Assembly: GCA_945879625.1 (NCBI GenBank)
Contig: CAMCVA010000002.1
Location: 62,001-126,000, forward strand
Source: Flavobacterium psychrophilum
GTDB lineage: Bacteria > Bacteroidota > Bacteroidia > Flavobacteriales > Flavobacteriaceae
Length of the DNA stretch: 64,000 bases
Direction: 5' to 3'
Of the stretch, positions 16,349 to 26,417 are shown piece after piece. The first letter of the stretch is position 1. Each line of letters begins with the position of its first letter. A program made the translations under genes and the position numbers. The notes beneath the pieces were generated by a model that saw nothing but the letters and a program-made list of their open reading frames with translations, did no database searches and had not been told where the DNA came from.

Positions 16349-18448
16349 ATGTCAACCGAAGAAAAATCGCTCAACTTTATTGAGCAAATTATCGAAGAAG
16401 ATCTTAAAAACGGTTTGTCGTCAGCAAAGCTCCGTTTCCGATTTCCGCCTGAGCCCAACGGCTATTTACACATTGGCCACGCCAGTTCGATAGGATTAAA
16501 TTTTGGCCTTGGCCTTGATTATAATGCCCCGGTTAATTTGCGATTTGACGACACCAATCCAGCCAAAGAAGAACAAGAGTATGTAGATGCCATCAAACGA
16601 GATGTGTTGTGGTTAGGTTACCAATGGGCCGAAGAGCGTTACGCCTCTGATTATTTTCAACAATTATATGATTGGGCGGTTTCGTTTATCAAAAACGGAA
16701 AGGCCTATATAGATAGCCAAACGTCAGAAGAAATGGCGATTCAAAAAGGAACACCTTCTACACCCGGTGTTGATAGCCCCTATAGAAACCGTTCGGTAGA
16801 AGAAAATTTAGATTTATTTACCCGAATGAAAAACGGGGAATTTCCCGAAGGATCCCACATTTTGCGCGCCAAAATCGATATGAAATCGACCAATATGTTG
16901 ATGCGCGATCCCATTATTTACCGCATCCTACACAAACACCACCACCGCACTGGAGATACGTGGTGCATTTACCCGATGTACGATTGGGCACACGGCGAAA
17001 GCGATTATTTAGAACAAATATCCCACTCGTTTTGTACCCTCGAATTTTTACCGCACCGCGAATTGTATGATTGGTTTTTAGACCAAATTTATGATTCATC
17101 CAAAGTGCGTCCCAAACAACGCGAATTTGCCCGAAGAAATTTGAGTCATACTGTGGTGAGTAAACGCAAACTGTTGCAGTTGGTAAAGGAAAATCACGTA
17201 CACGGTTGGGACGATCCCAGAATGTCAACCATTTCAGGTTTGCGTCGAAGAGGATATACGCCTGCATCTTTGCGAAATTTCACTAAAACCATTGGAATCG
17301 CAAAGCGTGATAATTTGATTGATGTTTCGGTGTTGGAGTTTTGCATCCGCGAAGATTTAAATAAAATTGCTCCTCGCGTGATGGCGGTTTTGGATCCCGT
17401 AAAATTGATCATCATCAATTATCCGGACGATCAAGTGGTTTGGTTGGATGCCGAAAATAACCCAGAAGACGAGGTTGCCGGATTTAGAAAAATTCCATTT
17501 TCAAAAGAAATATACATTGAACGCGAAGACTTTTTAGAAGAAGCGCCTGCTAAATTTTTTAGGTTGAGTATCGGAAAAGAAGTGCGACTCAAAAACGCCT
17601 ACATCATCAAAGGCGAAAGCGTGGTGAAAGACGCTCAAGGCCAAATCACCGAAATTCACGCCACCTATGATCCAGAAAGTTTGAGTGGAAGTGGCACCGA
17701 AGCCAGTCAACGCAAGGTGTCAGGAACTTTACATTGGGTTTCAGTAGTCCAAGCTATTCCGGCCGAAGTGCGTTTGTACGATCGCTTGTTTGTAGACGAA
17801 GCTCCCGATTCGCACAAAGAGAAAGATTTCTTGGAATTTGTGAACCCCAATTCGTTGCAAACCGTGATCGGTTTTGTGGAACCGAGTTTGCAAGATGCGG
17901 CGGTAGAAGATAAATTTCAGTTTCAACGGTTGGGTTATTTTACGTTAGACAAAGACAGTACGGCATCGCAATTGGTTTTCAATAAAACGGTTGGGCTCAA
18001 AGATGCTTGGGAAGAAAAAGGCAGGAAAGAAGAAAACGCCGTTACCAATTCCTTGAAAGAATTGAATAAGTACTTTAAAGCAGCATCCGAAGCCGAACGC
18101 GATGAGATTAGTGCGCAATTGGCGACAAATTTGCAAGCCATTAGCAACTTTAGTTTGTTGCAAAACACCATCAAAAAGAATCTCAATAACACCAAAGCTT
18201 CGTTGTTGTTGGTCAATTTAATTCTTAGACACTCTACCGTAGTTCGTTTTACAGATTTAGAGCAAGAATCCATTCAAAAATTGGTGAGCTTGTCGTTTGC
18301 TAGCGAATCGGCCTATGTGCGTCTAGCGGCGTTACACAACCTAAACAATCACGTGAATTTGTGGGCAGGATTTTTACCACAAATACAAGCGCTACGCAGC
18401 AATGAGAAAGACTTGGCGGTGCAACAATTTATTGATTCTATTTGTTAA
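16349..18448 (+). CDS. glnS: Glutamine--tRNA ligase with C-terminal extension
   Basis: GlnRS charges tRNA-Gln directly with glutamine. The class I HIGH signature appears as PPEPNGYLHIGHASS near residue 35 and the KMSKS-type loop as VVSKRKL near 270. The catalytic core and beta-barrel anticodon domains span about 1-545. About 150 further, mostly helical residues follow, with HEAT-like text (SESAYVRLAALHNL). Canonical GlnRS is near 555 residues; this one is 699. GlnRS/YqeY fusions are known in Bacteroidota, but I cannot confirm a YqeY match by eye. The start MSTEEKS at 16349 is chosen because the longer alternative begins inside the predicted promoter element TACCTTTG (16323-16330). Confidence 0.95.
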   Translation: MSTEEKSLNFIEQIIEEDLKNGLSSAKLRFRFPPEPNGYLHIGHASSIGLNFGLGLDYNAPVNLRFDDTNPAKEEQEYVDAIKRDVLWLGYQWAEERYASDYFQQLYDWAVSFIKNGKAYIDSQTSEEMAIQKGTPSTPGVDSPYRNRSVEENLDLFTRMKNGEFPEGSHILRAKIDMKSTNMLMRDPIIYRILHKHHHRTGDTWCIYPMYDWAHGESDYLEQISHSFCTLEFLPHRELYDWFLDQIYDSSKVRPKQREFARRNLSHTVVSKRKLLQLVKENHVHGWDDPRMSTISGLRRRGYTPASLRNFTKTIGIAKRDNLIDVSVLEFCIREDLNKIAPRVMAVLDPVKLIIINYPDDQVVWLDAENNPEDEVAGFRKIPFSKEIYIEREDFLEEAPAKFFRLSIGKEVRLKNAYIIKGESVVKDAQGQITEIHATYDPESLSGSGTEASQRKVSGTLHWVSVVQAIPAEVRLYDRLFVDEAPDSHKEKDFLEFVNPNSLQTVIGFVEPSLQDAAVEDKFQFQRLGYFTLDKDSTASQLVFNKTVGLKDAWEEKGRKEENAVTNSLKELNKYFKAASEAERDEISAQLATNLQAISNFSLLQNTIKKNLNNTKASLLLVNLILRHSTVVRFTDLEQESIQKLVSLSFASESAYVRLAALHNLNNHVNLWAGFLPQIQALRSNEKDLAVQQFIDSIC

Positions 18449-18449
18449 T

Positions 18450-19112
18450 ATGAAAAATTTAGTAGCCACATGTTTGGTATTGGTTGGAATAGGTTTTACC
18501 GGTAATGCCCAATACGGATATCGCGACGGAAATAGAATTGGCCTCAGTGCCGGAATTACCCAATTGGGTTTAACCACCTCTAATTTTACTACCAAACCAA
18601 GTTCAGGTTGGATGGGAGGATTATCGGTGCGGGGCAATTACTACAATAATTTTAGTATGATTTTTGGGATGCAATTCACCGAAAGTCATTTCACGATCGC
18701 CAGTAAAACTCCCGCCCTTCAAAACAAGGAAACACCTTTCAAAGTTATGGGTGCCCAAATTCGGTTGTTGCTGAGTTATAATTTAGTAAAAGACCACGTG
18801 TCACTTGATTTTGGTCCTGTACTGCAAGTGAGTGACAAACTAAAGATAAAAGCCACCGACGAAAACAACAGCCTTACCGGAACACCCTTGGTCGCAAAAG
18901 ATATTTTGGATGTAACCAAAGTGAATGGAAACTTGTATCTAGGTATTTCAGCCGGAAATAAACGGGTGCGGGCAGTCGCTTTTTACCAATATGGCGTGAA
19001 TAATTTTTTGAATCACCTGAATCAAAACGAGGTGTTGGTGGCTAAAAATTTAGGCAAAAAATTTGACGGCCATTTGGGTTTGCTTAGCGCCCAATTACTG
19101 GTGAATTTATAA
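18450..19112 (+). CDS. Outer membrane beta-barrel protein (porin/PorT-like), unknown function
   Basis: The 220-residue protein starts one base after the glnS stop with a signal peptide (MKNLVATCLVLVGIGFTGNAQ). The rest is alternating amphipathic strands (GLSAGITQLGLTTS, GGLSVRGNYYNNFSMIFGMQF) with the layout of small outer membrane barrels of Bacteroidota. I chose the ATG at 18450 because the longer frame would overlap glnS and hide the signal peptide. Its end overlaps that of convergent gltX by 6 bp. No specific role can be assigned. Confidence 0.75.
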   Translation: MKNLVATCLVLVGIGFTGNAQYGYRDGNRIGLSAGITQLGLTTSNFTTKPSSGWMGGLSVRGNYYNNFSMIFGMQFTESHFTIASKTPALQNKETPFKVMGAQIRLLLSYNLVKDHVSLDFGPVLQVSDKLKIKATDENNSLTGTPLVAKDILDVTKVNGNLYLGISAGNKRVRAVAFYQYGVNNFLNHLNQNEVLVAKNLGKKFDGHLGLLSAQLLVNL

Positions 19113-20612
19113 AGTTTGAATCGCTTTTTGCAGGCGGGCAATGGTTTCTTCTTTACCAATCAATTCGGCAATATCAAACAAATGCGGTCCTTTTAAGGCG
19201 CCCACCAAACTCAATCGGAAGGGTTGCATAATTTTTCCCATGCCAATTTCTTGTGCGGTCATCCATTCTTTTACAGTATTTTCTATTGAAAGCGAAGTAA
19301 AATCAGTGATGCCATTTAAAACACCAATGAGTTGCTCGAGCAAAATAGGCGTGTCTTCTTTCCAGTTTTTGGCCGCTTTTTCGTCATAGGCTGTTGGCGC
19401 CTCAAAAAAGTAATCGCATAAATTCCAGAATTCGGAAACAAAATTGGCCCGTTCTTTAATTAAGCCCACAATTTTCTCTACTTTTTCTATTGAACATACA
19501 ATGCCTTTTTTTTGCAATTCTTTAGAAAAGCTTTCGGCCAATATACGGTTGTCTTGCTGTTGCAAATACTGGTGGTTGAACCACTTATTTTTTTCGGGAT
19601 CAAATTTGGCGCCCGCTTTGTGAATGCGATTCAAATCAAACGCAGTAACCAATTCGTCCAAACTAAATAGTTCTTTTTCGGTGCCGTCATTCCAGCCCAA
19701 TAAGGCCAAGAAGTTAACTACCGCTTCTGGGAAATAGCCTTGTTCGCGATAACCCGAGGATACACCTTCTGCTGTTTCCCATTCTAACGGAAACACCGGA
19801 AAGCCCAGTTTGTCGCCATCGCGTTTGGATAATTTACCGTTTCCGATTGGTTTTAACAAGAGTGGTAAATGCGCAAATTGGGGCGCTTCCCAGCCAAATG
19901 CGCGGTACAACAACACGTGTAAAGGCATAGAAGGCAACCATTCTTCCCCTCGAATTACATGCGAAGTTTCCATGAGGTGATCGTCGACAATATTAGCCAA
20001 ATGATAGGTGGGCATGCCGTCGCTTTTAAACAACACCTTGTCGTCCAATACGTTGGTGTCAAAGGAAATGTCTCCCCGGATGATATCTTTTAAAGCCAGT
20101 GTTTCATTTATAGGGGTTTTAAATCGCACTACATAAGCTTCCCCAGCTCTAAGTCTTTGGGCTGTTTCTTCGGGACTAATCACCAAGGAATTATCCAATT
20201 TTTCGCGGTTGTGCCAATTGTAAATAAAGGTTTCGCCCAGCGCTTCTTGTTCTTTTCTCAAGTTGTCCAATACTTCATTGCTGTCAAAAGCATAATACGC
20301 ATCACCCGAAGCGATGAGTTGTTGGGCATATTCGCCATACATTGCCTTTCGTTCGCTTTGGCGATACGGACCAAATTTTTCGTTTTTACCCACTGTTTCG
20401 GATGGAGAAATACCCAACCATTCTAGCGCTTCAAAAATATACTCTTCGGCACCGGGCACATAGCGGTTTTGATCGGTATCTTCGATGCGCAAAAAAAATA
20501 CACCACCGTGTTTTTTGGCAAACAAATAATTAAACAAGGCGGTACGCACACCACCTATGTGAAGCGGACCGGTAGGACTGGGTGCAAATCGCACGCGAAC
20601 AGGTTTGGACAT
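19107..20612 (-). CDS. gltX: Glutamate--tRNA ligase
   Basis: GluRS charges tRNA-Glu. The 501-residue protein has the class I HIGH region APSPTGPLHIGGVRTALFNYL (HIGG variant normal for GltX) at residues 8-30, and the KMSKS-type motif KLSKRDGDK near 260. Both are intact and the length is normal. It stands alone on the minus strand between plus-strand genes. Having both gltX and glnS nearby fits a genome that makes Gln-tRNA directly. Confidence 0.96.
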   Translation of the reverse strand: MSKPVRVRFAPSPTGPLHIGGVRTALFNYLFAKKHGGVFFLRIEDTDQNRYVPGAEEYIFEALEWLGISPSETVGKNEKFGPYRQSERKAMYGEYAQQLIASGDAYYAFDSNEVLDNLRKEQEALGETFIYNWHNREKLDNSLVISPEETAQRLRAGEAYVVRFKTPINETLALKDIIRGDISFDTNVLDDKVLFKSDGMPTYHLANIVDDHLMETSHVIRGEEWLPSMPLHVLLYRAFGWEAPQFAHLPLLLKPIGNGKLSKRDGDKLGFPVFPLEWETAEGVSSGYREQGYFPEAVVNFLALLGWNDGTEKELFSLDELVTAFDLNRIHKAGAKFDPEKNKWFNHQYLQQQDNRILAESFSKELQKKGIVCSIEKVEKIVGLIKERANFVSEFWNLCDYFFEAPTAYDEKAAKNWKEDTPILLEQLIGVLNGITDFTSLSIENTVKEWMTAQEIGMGKIMQPFRLSLVGALKGPHLFDIAELIGKEETIARLQKAIQTL

Positions 20613-20759
20613 GAATGTAAAATTTGCCTCAAAGATACAGTTTCGATTCAGTAAACGAAAGCGATCGCCTGATTCGTTTTGAGCCTTTTAGCCCTAAAAA
20701 ATCCCGCTGGCTACAATCAGATAAAATCGTACTTTTAGCGGTCATAAAACACAGCACAT

Positions 20760-23700
20760 TTGAATTCATCACAACTCATTTTCCAAAAACTAGAAGCTTT
20801 TACTAGAAAGTACTACCGCAACGAATTGCTTCGTGGCGCATTGCTTTTTGTGGGAATTGGTTTGTTGTATTTTATAGCTACCGTGAGTTTGGAGTACTTT
20901 TTATGGCTCAAAGTACAAGGCCGCACCCTCTTGTTTTGGGTGTTTGTTTTGGTAGAACTAGTTTTGTTTATCCGGTTTATTTTGCTGCCGGTTTTTAAAT
21001 TAATCAAACTCCAAAAAGGAATCAATTATACTCAAGCGTCTTTACTTATTGGCAAACACTTTCCGGAGATTGACGACAAATTACTCAACTTTTTACAACT
21101 CCTCGAAAGCAACCAATCATCAGCATCAACCGAATTGTTGTTGGCTTCGATCGATCAAAAAGCACAACGGCTACAACCCATTCCTTTTTCAAATGCCATC
21201 CGGTTTTCATCCAATAAAAAATATTTGCCGCTAGCGCTAATTCCGCTTTTGTTTTGCTTGTATTTTTATGCGTCAGGGCAAACTAATATCTTGGCTGAAG
21301 GCTTGCATCGCGTGGTCAATTACCGCGAACAATTTATTCCGCCAGCCCCTTTTCGATTTGAGGTCTTGAACGCCCAATTGCAAACCGAACAGCACCAAGA
21401 CTTTACCCTTCGCGTGCGCACCGTGGGCAAGGTAGTTCCAGCTAACGCCGTGGTGTTTATTGGAAACGAAAACTATTATATGGAGCAAGAAGCGCCGGGA
21501 GTTTTTCGCTACACCTTTACCCAACCCGACCAAACTATTTCGTTTCATGTAGAGGCCAATGCGATTGATTCGCCTGAATTAGAACTCGAAGTTGTAGAAG
21601 TTCCAGCCATAACTAATCTTGCCATGCAGCTGCAGTACCCGGCCTATCTGGGAAAAAAAGCCGAGCAGGTACAAGGCACCGGCAATGGCATTTATCCCGA
21701 AGGAACCAAAATTACCTGGCTCATTCAAACCCAAGCTACAGCTTGGATAGATTGGAAAAGTGGTACGCAATCTGCTCGATTCACCGCCCAGGACACCCGC
21801 TTTTCGTTTTCTAAAACCCTCAATGAGCAATTGCAGTACAGCATCAGCACCTCCAATACCAAAATAAAACACTATGAAACAGTGCAGTACCAATTGGGGG
21901 TAATCGTGGATCAGTTTCCTAGTATTTCGGTGTCGGCTGCCCCCGACAGCATTAAAACAACTATACCCTATGTAATCGGGCAAGTAGGTGATGACTACGG
22001 CTTAACTAAATTGCAGTTGGTCTATTACCCCAAAGACAGTGCTCAACTGGCTAAATCAGTACAATTGCCGGTACAAAAAAATACGATTGATCGTTTTGTC
22101 TATGCTTTTCCTGGAAGCTTATCGCTGGAAGAAGGCAAAAGCTACGACTACTACTTTGAGGTGTTTGACAACGATGCGCCTCACGGTTTTAAAAGCAGTA
22201 AATCCAGTGTTTTTAGTTCTCGACTCAGCACCCAAGCCGAACGGGAGAATCAATTGTTACAACAACAAAACAGCGCGATCAGCAGTTTAGAAAAGTCTTT
22301 AAAAAACCAGGACAAGCAATTGGATGCGATTGATAAAATTCAAAAAGCAGGCAAAGAAAAAGACAAGTTGGAGTTTAAAGATCAACAAAAAGTAAATGAT
22401 TTTATACAGCGTCAAAAAAAGCAAGACGAAGTGATGAAGGCGTTTGCCGAGAAAATGAAGGAAAACCTGGATAAGTTTAAGAGCAATGAAAAAGATCCGT
22501 TTAAAGAAGAGCTAGAAAAACGCTTAGAAAAAGCACAAAAGGATTTGGAGAAAAACCAAAAGTTATTGGACGAATTAAAGGCTTTAAACGAAAAAATCAA
22601 AAATGAGGAATTGCTGGAAAAACTAGATCAGTTTAAACAAAAAAGCAAAAACCAAACCAAGAATTTGGAGCAATTGGTGGAGCTGACCAAAAAATACTAC
22701 GTAGAGAAAAAGGCCGAGCAATTGCTGGAACAATTGGAGAAATTGGCCGAGAAACAAGAGCAATTAGCTGAGCAAGACAAAGCTAATTCGGCTGAAAAAC
22801 AAGAGCAGCTTCAAAAAGAATTTGACAAATTTCAAGAAGAATTAAAAGAACTGCAAAAAGAAAACAACGAATTAAAAGCGCCCTTAGACTTGCCAAAAGA
22901 CGAAGAAAAAGAGAAAAGCATTGAGGAAGACATGCAAAAAGCTGCCACTGAGTTGCAAAAAAAGCAGCAAAGCAAAGCTAAACCGAGTCAGAAAAGCGCC
23001 GCTAAAAAAATGAAAGAAATGGCACAGAAAATGGGCCAAAGCATGGAAGGTGGCGAAAAAGAACAACTAGAAGAAGACGTGAAAATGTTGCGCCAAGTGT
23101 TGGATAACTTGCTGGCTTTTTCTTTTTCGGAAGAAAATCTAATTCTTCAATTCAAAGGGCTTCAGCGAGGCGCGCCTTCGTTTACCAAGCAACTCAAGAC
23201 CCAACAAGATTTGAAATTGCAGTTTAAACATGTGGATGATAGTTTATTTGCTTTGTCGCTGCGCAATCCTAAAATTGCCGAAAACATCACACAAGAAATT
23301 GGAAATGTGCATTATAATCTTGACAAAGCATTGGCCAATTTGGTCGAAGCGCAAATAGCTAAAGGCGTTTCTCACCAACAATATACGATTGCCGCCGCCA
23401 ACAAACTCGCCGATTTTTTGAGCGAAACCTTAAATTCGATGCAAATGTCTTTGTCGGGTATGGGACAAGGAAAGCCAAAACCGGGTAAGGGTCAGGGACA
23501 AGGTATGCAATTGCCAGACATCATTAAAAAACAAGATGGTTTGGGCGACAAAATGAAGGGCGGAATGAAAAAAGGTCAAAAACCAGGCGAAAGTCAAAGT
23601 CCAGGTCAGGGACAAAAACCAGGCCAAGGAAAGGAAGGCAAATCGGGCAAAGAAGGCGGTTCGGGCTCAGGCCCTGGTTCATCAGGCGAAAACGGACAAG

Positions 23701-24119
23701 ACGGCGAGGGAGACGCGCGTGCCATAATGGAAATATTTAAAGAGCAACAGCAACTGCGTGAAGCCTTGCAACAAGAGTTGGCCAAGAAAGGAATGGGCGG
23801 TGCTGGTCAAAGTGCCTTAGACCAGATGAAACAATTGGAGCGGCAGTTAATCAACAAAGGATTTAGTAATGAGTTGCTACAAAAAGCAATGAATTTAAAA
23901 TATGAACTCTTAAAGTTGGACAAAGCACTGCAACTTCAAGGCGAAGAACAAAAACGACAAGCCGAAACCAATAAATCTAATTTTTCAAATACCGCAGCGC
24001 CATTGCCAGCAGCCTTGCAACAATATATTCAAAGCGTCGAGATTTTAAACCGACAAAGCTTACCTTTGCGCCCAAATTTCACTCAAAAAGTGCAAGCTTA
24101 TTTCCAAACCCATGATTAG
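20760..24119 (+). CDS. DUF4175 family large membrane/coiled-coil protein
   Basis: The 1119-residue protein has two membrane spans near residues 25-45 and 58-80, a third near 152-170, then an Ig-like periplasmic part (about 190-480). A very long charged Lys/Glu/Gln coiled coil follows (about 480-760), then a Gly/Gln/Lys-rich low-complexity stretch (about 895-985) and a helical tail. This matches DUF4175 proteins of Bacteroidota, whose function is unknown. The start is a TTG; no ATG lies close to the conserved N-terminus. Its end overlaps ybeY by 8 bp. Confidence 0.88.
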   Translation: MNSSQLIFQKLEAFTRKYYRNELLRGALLFVGIGLLYFIATVSLEYFLWLKVQGRTLLFWVFVLVELVLFIRFILLPVFKLIKLQKGINYTQASLLIGKHFPEIDDKLLNFLQLLESNQSSASTELLLASIDQKAQRLQPIPFSNAIRFSSNKKYLPLALIPLLFCLYFYASGQTNILAEGLHRVVNYREQFIPPAPFRFEVLNAQLQTEQHQDFTLRVRTVGKVVPANAVVFIGNENYYMEQEAPGVFRYTFTQPDQTISFHVEANAIDSPELELEVVEVPAITNLAMQLQYPAYLGKKAEQVQGTGNGIYPEGTKITWLIQTQATAWIDWKSGTQSARFTAQDTRFSFSKTLNEQLQYSISTSNTKIKHYETVQYQLGVIVDQFPSISVSAAPDSIKTTIPYVIGQVGDDYGLTKLQLVYYPKDSAQLAKSVQLPVQKNTIDRFVYAFPGSLSLEEGKSYDYYFEVFDNDAPHGFKSSKSSVFSSRLSTQAERENQLLQQQNSAISSLEKSLKNQDKQLDAIDKIQKAGKEKDKLEFKDQQKVNDFIQRQKKQDEVMKAFAEKMKENLDKFKSNEKDPFKEELEKRLEKAQKDLEKNQKLLDELKALNEKIKNEELLEKLDQFKQKSKNQTKNLEQLVELTKKYYVEKKAEQLLEQLEKLAEKQEQLAEQDKANSAEKQEQLQKEFDKFQEELKELQKENNELKAPLDLPKDEEKEKSIEEDMQKAATELQKKQQSKAKPSQKSAAKKMKEMAQKMGQSMEGGEKEQLEEDVKMLRQVLDNLLAFSFSEENLILQFKGLQRGAPSFTKQLKTQQDLKLQFKHVDDSLFALSLRNPKIAENITQEIGNVHYNLDKALANLVEAQIAKGVSHQQYTIAAANKLADFLSETLNSMQMSLSGMGQGKPKPGKGQGQGMQLPDIIKKQDGLGDKMKGGMKKGQKPGESQSPGQGQKPGQGKEGKSGKEGGSGSGPGSSGENGQDGEGDARAIMEIFKEQQQLREALQQELAKKGMGGAGQSALDQMKQLERQLINKGFSNELLQKAMNLKYELLKLDKALQLQGEEQKRQAETNKSNFSNTAAPLPAALQQYIQSVEILNRQSLPLRPNFTQKVQAYFQTHD

Positions 24120-24531
24120 TTTTAATTACGAAACCGAGTTTGAATTGACCAATGAATCTGCTGTAGAAAGTTGGATTGGTCGGGTAATTGCTTCCGAACA
24201 AAAATCAGAAGGCGAACTCTCGTATATTTTTTGCGACGACGCCTATTTGTTGGAATTGAATCAACAGTATCTTCAACACGACACCTTAACAGATATAATT
24301 AGTTTTGATTATTCACTAGGCAACGAACTCAGTGGAGATATTTTTATATCGGTAGAACGGGTGCGTGAAAACGCCGAAGATTACAATCAATCATTTGAAA
24401 ATGAATTACTTAGAGTAATTATACATGGTGTTTTGCATTATTGTGGTTACAAAGACAAAACAGAAACCGACGAACAACTGATGCGTCAAAAAGAAAACGA
24501 AAAAATTGCAATGTTTCACGTGGAACAATAA
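24112..24531 (+). CDS. ybeY: rRNA maturation endoribonuclease YbeY
   Basis: YbeY is a small metal-dependent RNase needed for 16S rRNA 3'-end processing and ribosome quality control. The 139-residue protein has the strand DIISFDYS and the metal site HGVLHYCGYKD (near residue 103). The first two His of the HxxxH...H triad are present; the third is Asp here, which I believe is common in Bacteroidota. Its last codons (MFHVEQ) are formed by a parS-like site. It lies in the conserved order DUF4175-ybeY-mnmG. Confidence 0.93.
   Translation: MISFNYETEFELTNESAVESWIGRVIASEQKSEGELSYIFCDDAYLLELNQQYLQHDTLTDIISFDYSLGNELSGDIFISVERVRENAEDYNQSFENELLRVIIHGVLHYCGYKDKTETDEQLMRQKENEKIAMFHVEQ
24512..24527 (+). 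promoter_or_regulatory. parS-like ParB-binding site 1
   Basis: TGTTTCACGTGGAACA is, on the other strand, TGTTCCACGTGAAACA, identical to a well-known Bacillus subtilis parS sequence. It overlaps the last codons of ybeY. ParB (Spo0J) proteins bind such sites near the chromosome origin to organise segregation. A second copy lies 1.9 kb downstream. Confidence 0.85.
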
Positions 24532-24545
24532 GAAAATAGAGATCT

Positions 24546-26417
24546 ATGTTCAAAGAAGTTTATGATGTTATCGTAGTTGGAGCTGGTCATGCAGGTTGCG
24601 AAGCGGCTGCGGCTGCCGCCAACATGGGATGCTCCACGCTTTTGGTGACGATGAATTTACAAAATATAGCGCAAATGTCCTGTAATCCTGCGATGGGCGG
24701 GATAGCCAAAGGGCAAATCGTACGTGAAATTGACGCGATGGGCGGTTATTCAGGAATCGTTTCTGACAAAACAGCCATACAATTCAAAATGCTCAACAAA
24801 TCAAAAGGCCCTGCGATGTGGTCGCCACGTGTGCAGAGTGACCGCATGCGATTTGCTGAAGAATGGCGATGGATGCTGGAACAGACACCTAATTTGGATT
24901 TCTACCAAGAAATGGCCAACGGCTTGCTCATAGAAAATGGAGTTGTAACCGGTATTTCCACAGTCTTGGGTGTACAAATTAAATCAAAAACGGTGGTGCT
25001 CACCAACGGCACATTTTTGAACGGCTTGATTCATATTGGGGAAAAACAGTTTGGCGGCGGTAGAGCAGGAGAAAGCGCTTCGTTTGGTATTACCGAAGAT
25101 TTGCTTAAAGCAGGTTTTACGGCAGGTAGAATGAAGACAGGAACACCTCCGCGTGTTGATGGTCGTTCGCTAGATTATTCCAAAATGAACGAAGAAAAAG
25201 GGGATGAGGTTCCTGCAAAATTTTCGTATTCGCCCATTACAAAACCGCTGACCATCCAAAAATCTTGTCACATGACGTATACTTCGTTGGAGGTGCATGA
25301 TATTTTGCGTGAAGGATTTGATCGTTCACCGATGTTTAATGGACGGATTAAAAGTTTGGGGCCACGGTATTGTCCCTCTATTGAAGACAAAATAAATCGT
25401 TTTACTGACAAAGAGCGTCACCAATTATTTGTAGAACCTGAGGGCTGGAACACCGTTGAAGTATATGTAAATGGATTTTCTACTTCTTTGCCCGAAGACG
25501 TTCAGTTTAAAGCGTTGCGTTCGGTGGCGGGCTTTGAAAAAGTAAAATTCTTTAGACCGGGTTATGCCATTGAATATGATTATTTTCCACCAACCCAATT
25601 AAAACACTCCTTAGAAACCAAATTGATCAGCGGCTTGTTTTTTGCCGGACAAATAAATGGCACAACGGGTTACGAAGAAGCTGCTTCGCAAGGCTTGATG
25701 GCTGGAATAAACGCAGCCCTTCGCGTGCAAGAAAAAGAACCCCTTATCCTAAAAAGAGACGAGGCCTATATTGGGGTTTTGATCGATGATTTAATTACAA
25801 AAGGTACCGAAGAACCGTATCGCATGTTCACTTCGCGAGCCGAATACCGCACTTTGTTGCGTCAAGACAATGCTGATTTTCGCCTCACGCCCAAATCACA
25901 TGCGCTTGGATTAGCTTCTGAAGATCGTTTGCGTCGCATGGAATACAAGTTGAATGAATCTGAAAAAATGGTAGCTTTTTACAAAGAGACCAGCATAACT
26001 GCAGCCGAAGCCAATGTGCTTTTGGCCAAAAAAGATTCGGCTTTAGTGTCGCAATCAGACAAAATGTTTAAGCTTTTTTCTAGACCGCAAATTGATTTGC
26101 AGGATATGCTCAGTTTAGAGAAAGTAAATGAATATGCAACCGTAAACCAGCTGGACGAAGAGGTGCTGGAGCAAGCCGAAATTCAAGTAAAGTATTCGGG
26201 TTATATAGAAAAAGAGCGAAACAACGCCAACAAACTTACCCGTTTGGAAGACGTGAAAATCCCTGAGTTTTTTGATTACTCTAAAATCAAATCGATGTCA
26301 ATCGAGGCGCGTCAAAAATTAACTCAGATACGACCAGTTACTATTTCGCAAGCCTCCCGTATTAGCGGGGTTTCGCCAAGCGATATCTCGGTGTTGTTAA
26401 TCTACATGGGACGATAA
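24546..26417 (+). CDS. mnmG: tRNA uridine-5-carboxymethylaminomethyl modification enzyme MnmG (GidA)
   Basis: MnmG, with MnmE, adds the cmnm5 group to the wobble uridine of several tRNAs using FAD and methylenetetrahydrofolate. The 623-residue protein has the FAD-binding GAGHAGCEAAAAAANMG at residues 12-28, the block MSCNPAMGGIAKGQIVREID, and the conserved C-terminal helical domain ending GVSPSDISVLLIYMGR. All are intact. It lies 14 bp after ybeY and is flanked by two parS-like sites. mnmG is a classic origin-linked gene in many bacteria. Confidence 0.97.
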   Translation: MFKEVYDVIVVGAGHAGCEAAAAAANMGCSTLLVTMNLQNIAQMSCNPAMGGIAKGQIVREIDAMGGYSGIVSDKTAIQFKMLNKSKGPAMWSPRVQSDRMRFAEEWRWMLEQTPNLDFYQEMANGLLIENGVVTGISTVLGVQIKSKTVVLTNGTFLNGLIHIGEKQFGGGRAGESASFGITEDLLKAGFTAGRMKTGTPPRVDGRSLDYSKMNEEKGDEVPAKFSYSPITKPLTIQKSCHMTYTSLEVHDILREGFDRSPMFNGRIKSLGPRYCPSIEDKINRFTDKERHQLFVEPEGWNTVEVYVNGFSTSLPEDVQFKALRSVAGFEKVKFFRPGYAIEYDYFPPTQLKHSLETKLISGLFFAGQINGTTGYEEAASQGLMAGINAALRVQEKEPLILKRDEAYIGVLIDDLITKGTEEPYRMFTSRAEYRTLLRQDNADFRLTPKSHALGLASEDRLRRMEYKLNESEKMVAFYKETSITAAEANVLLAKKDSALVSQSDKMFKLFSRPQIDLQDMLSLEKVNEYATVNQLDEEVLEQAEIQVKYSGYIEKERNNANKLTRLEDVKIPEFFDYSKIKSMSIEARQKLTQIRPVTISQASRISGVSPSDISVLLIYMGR

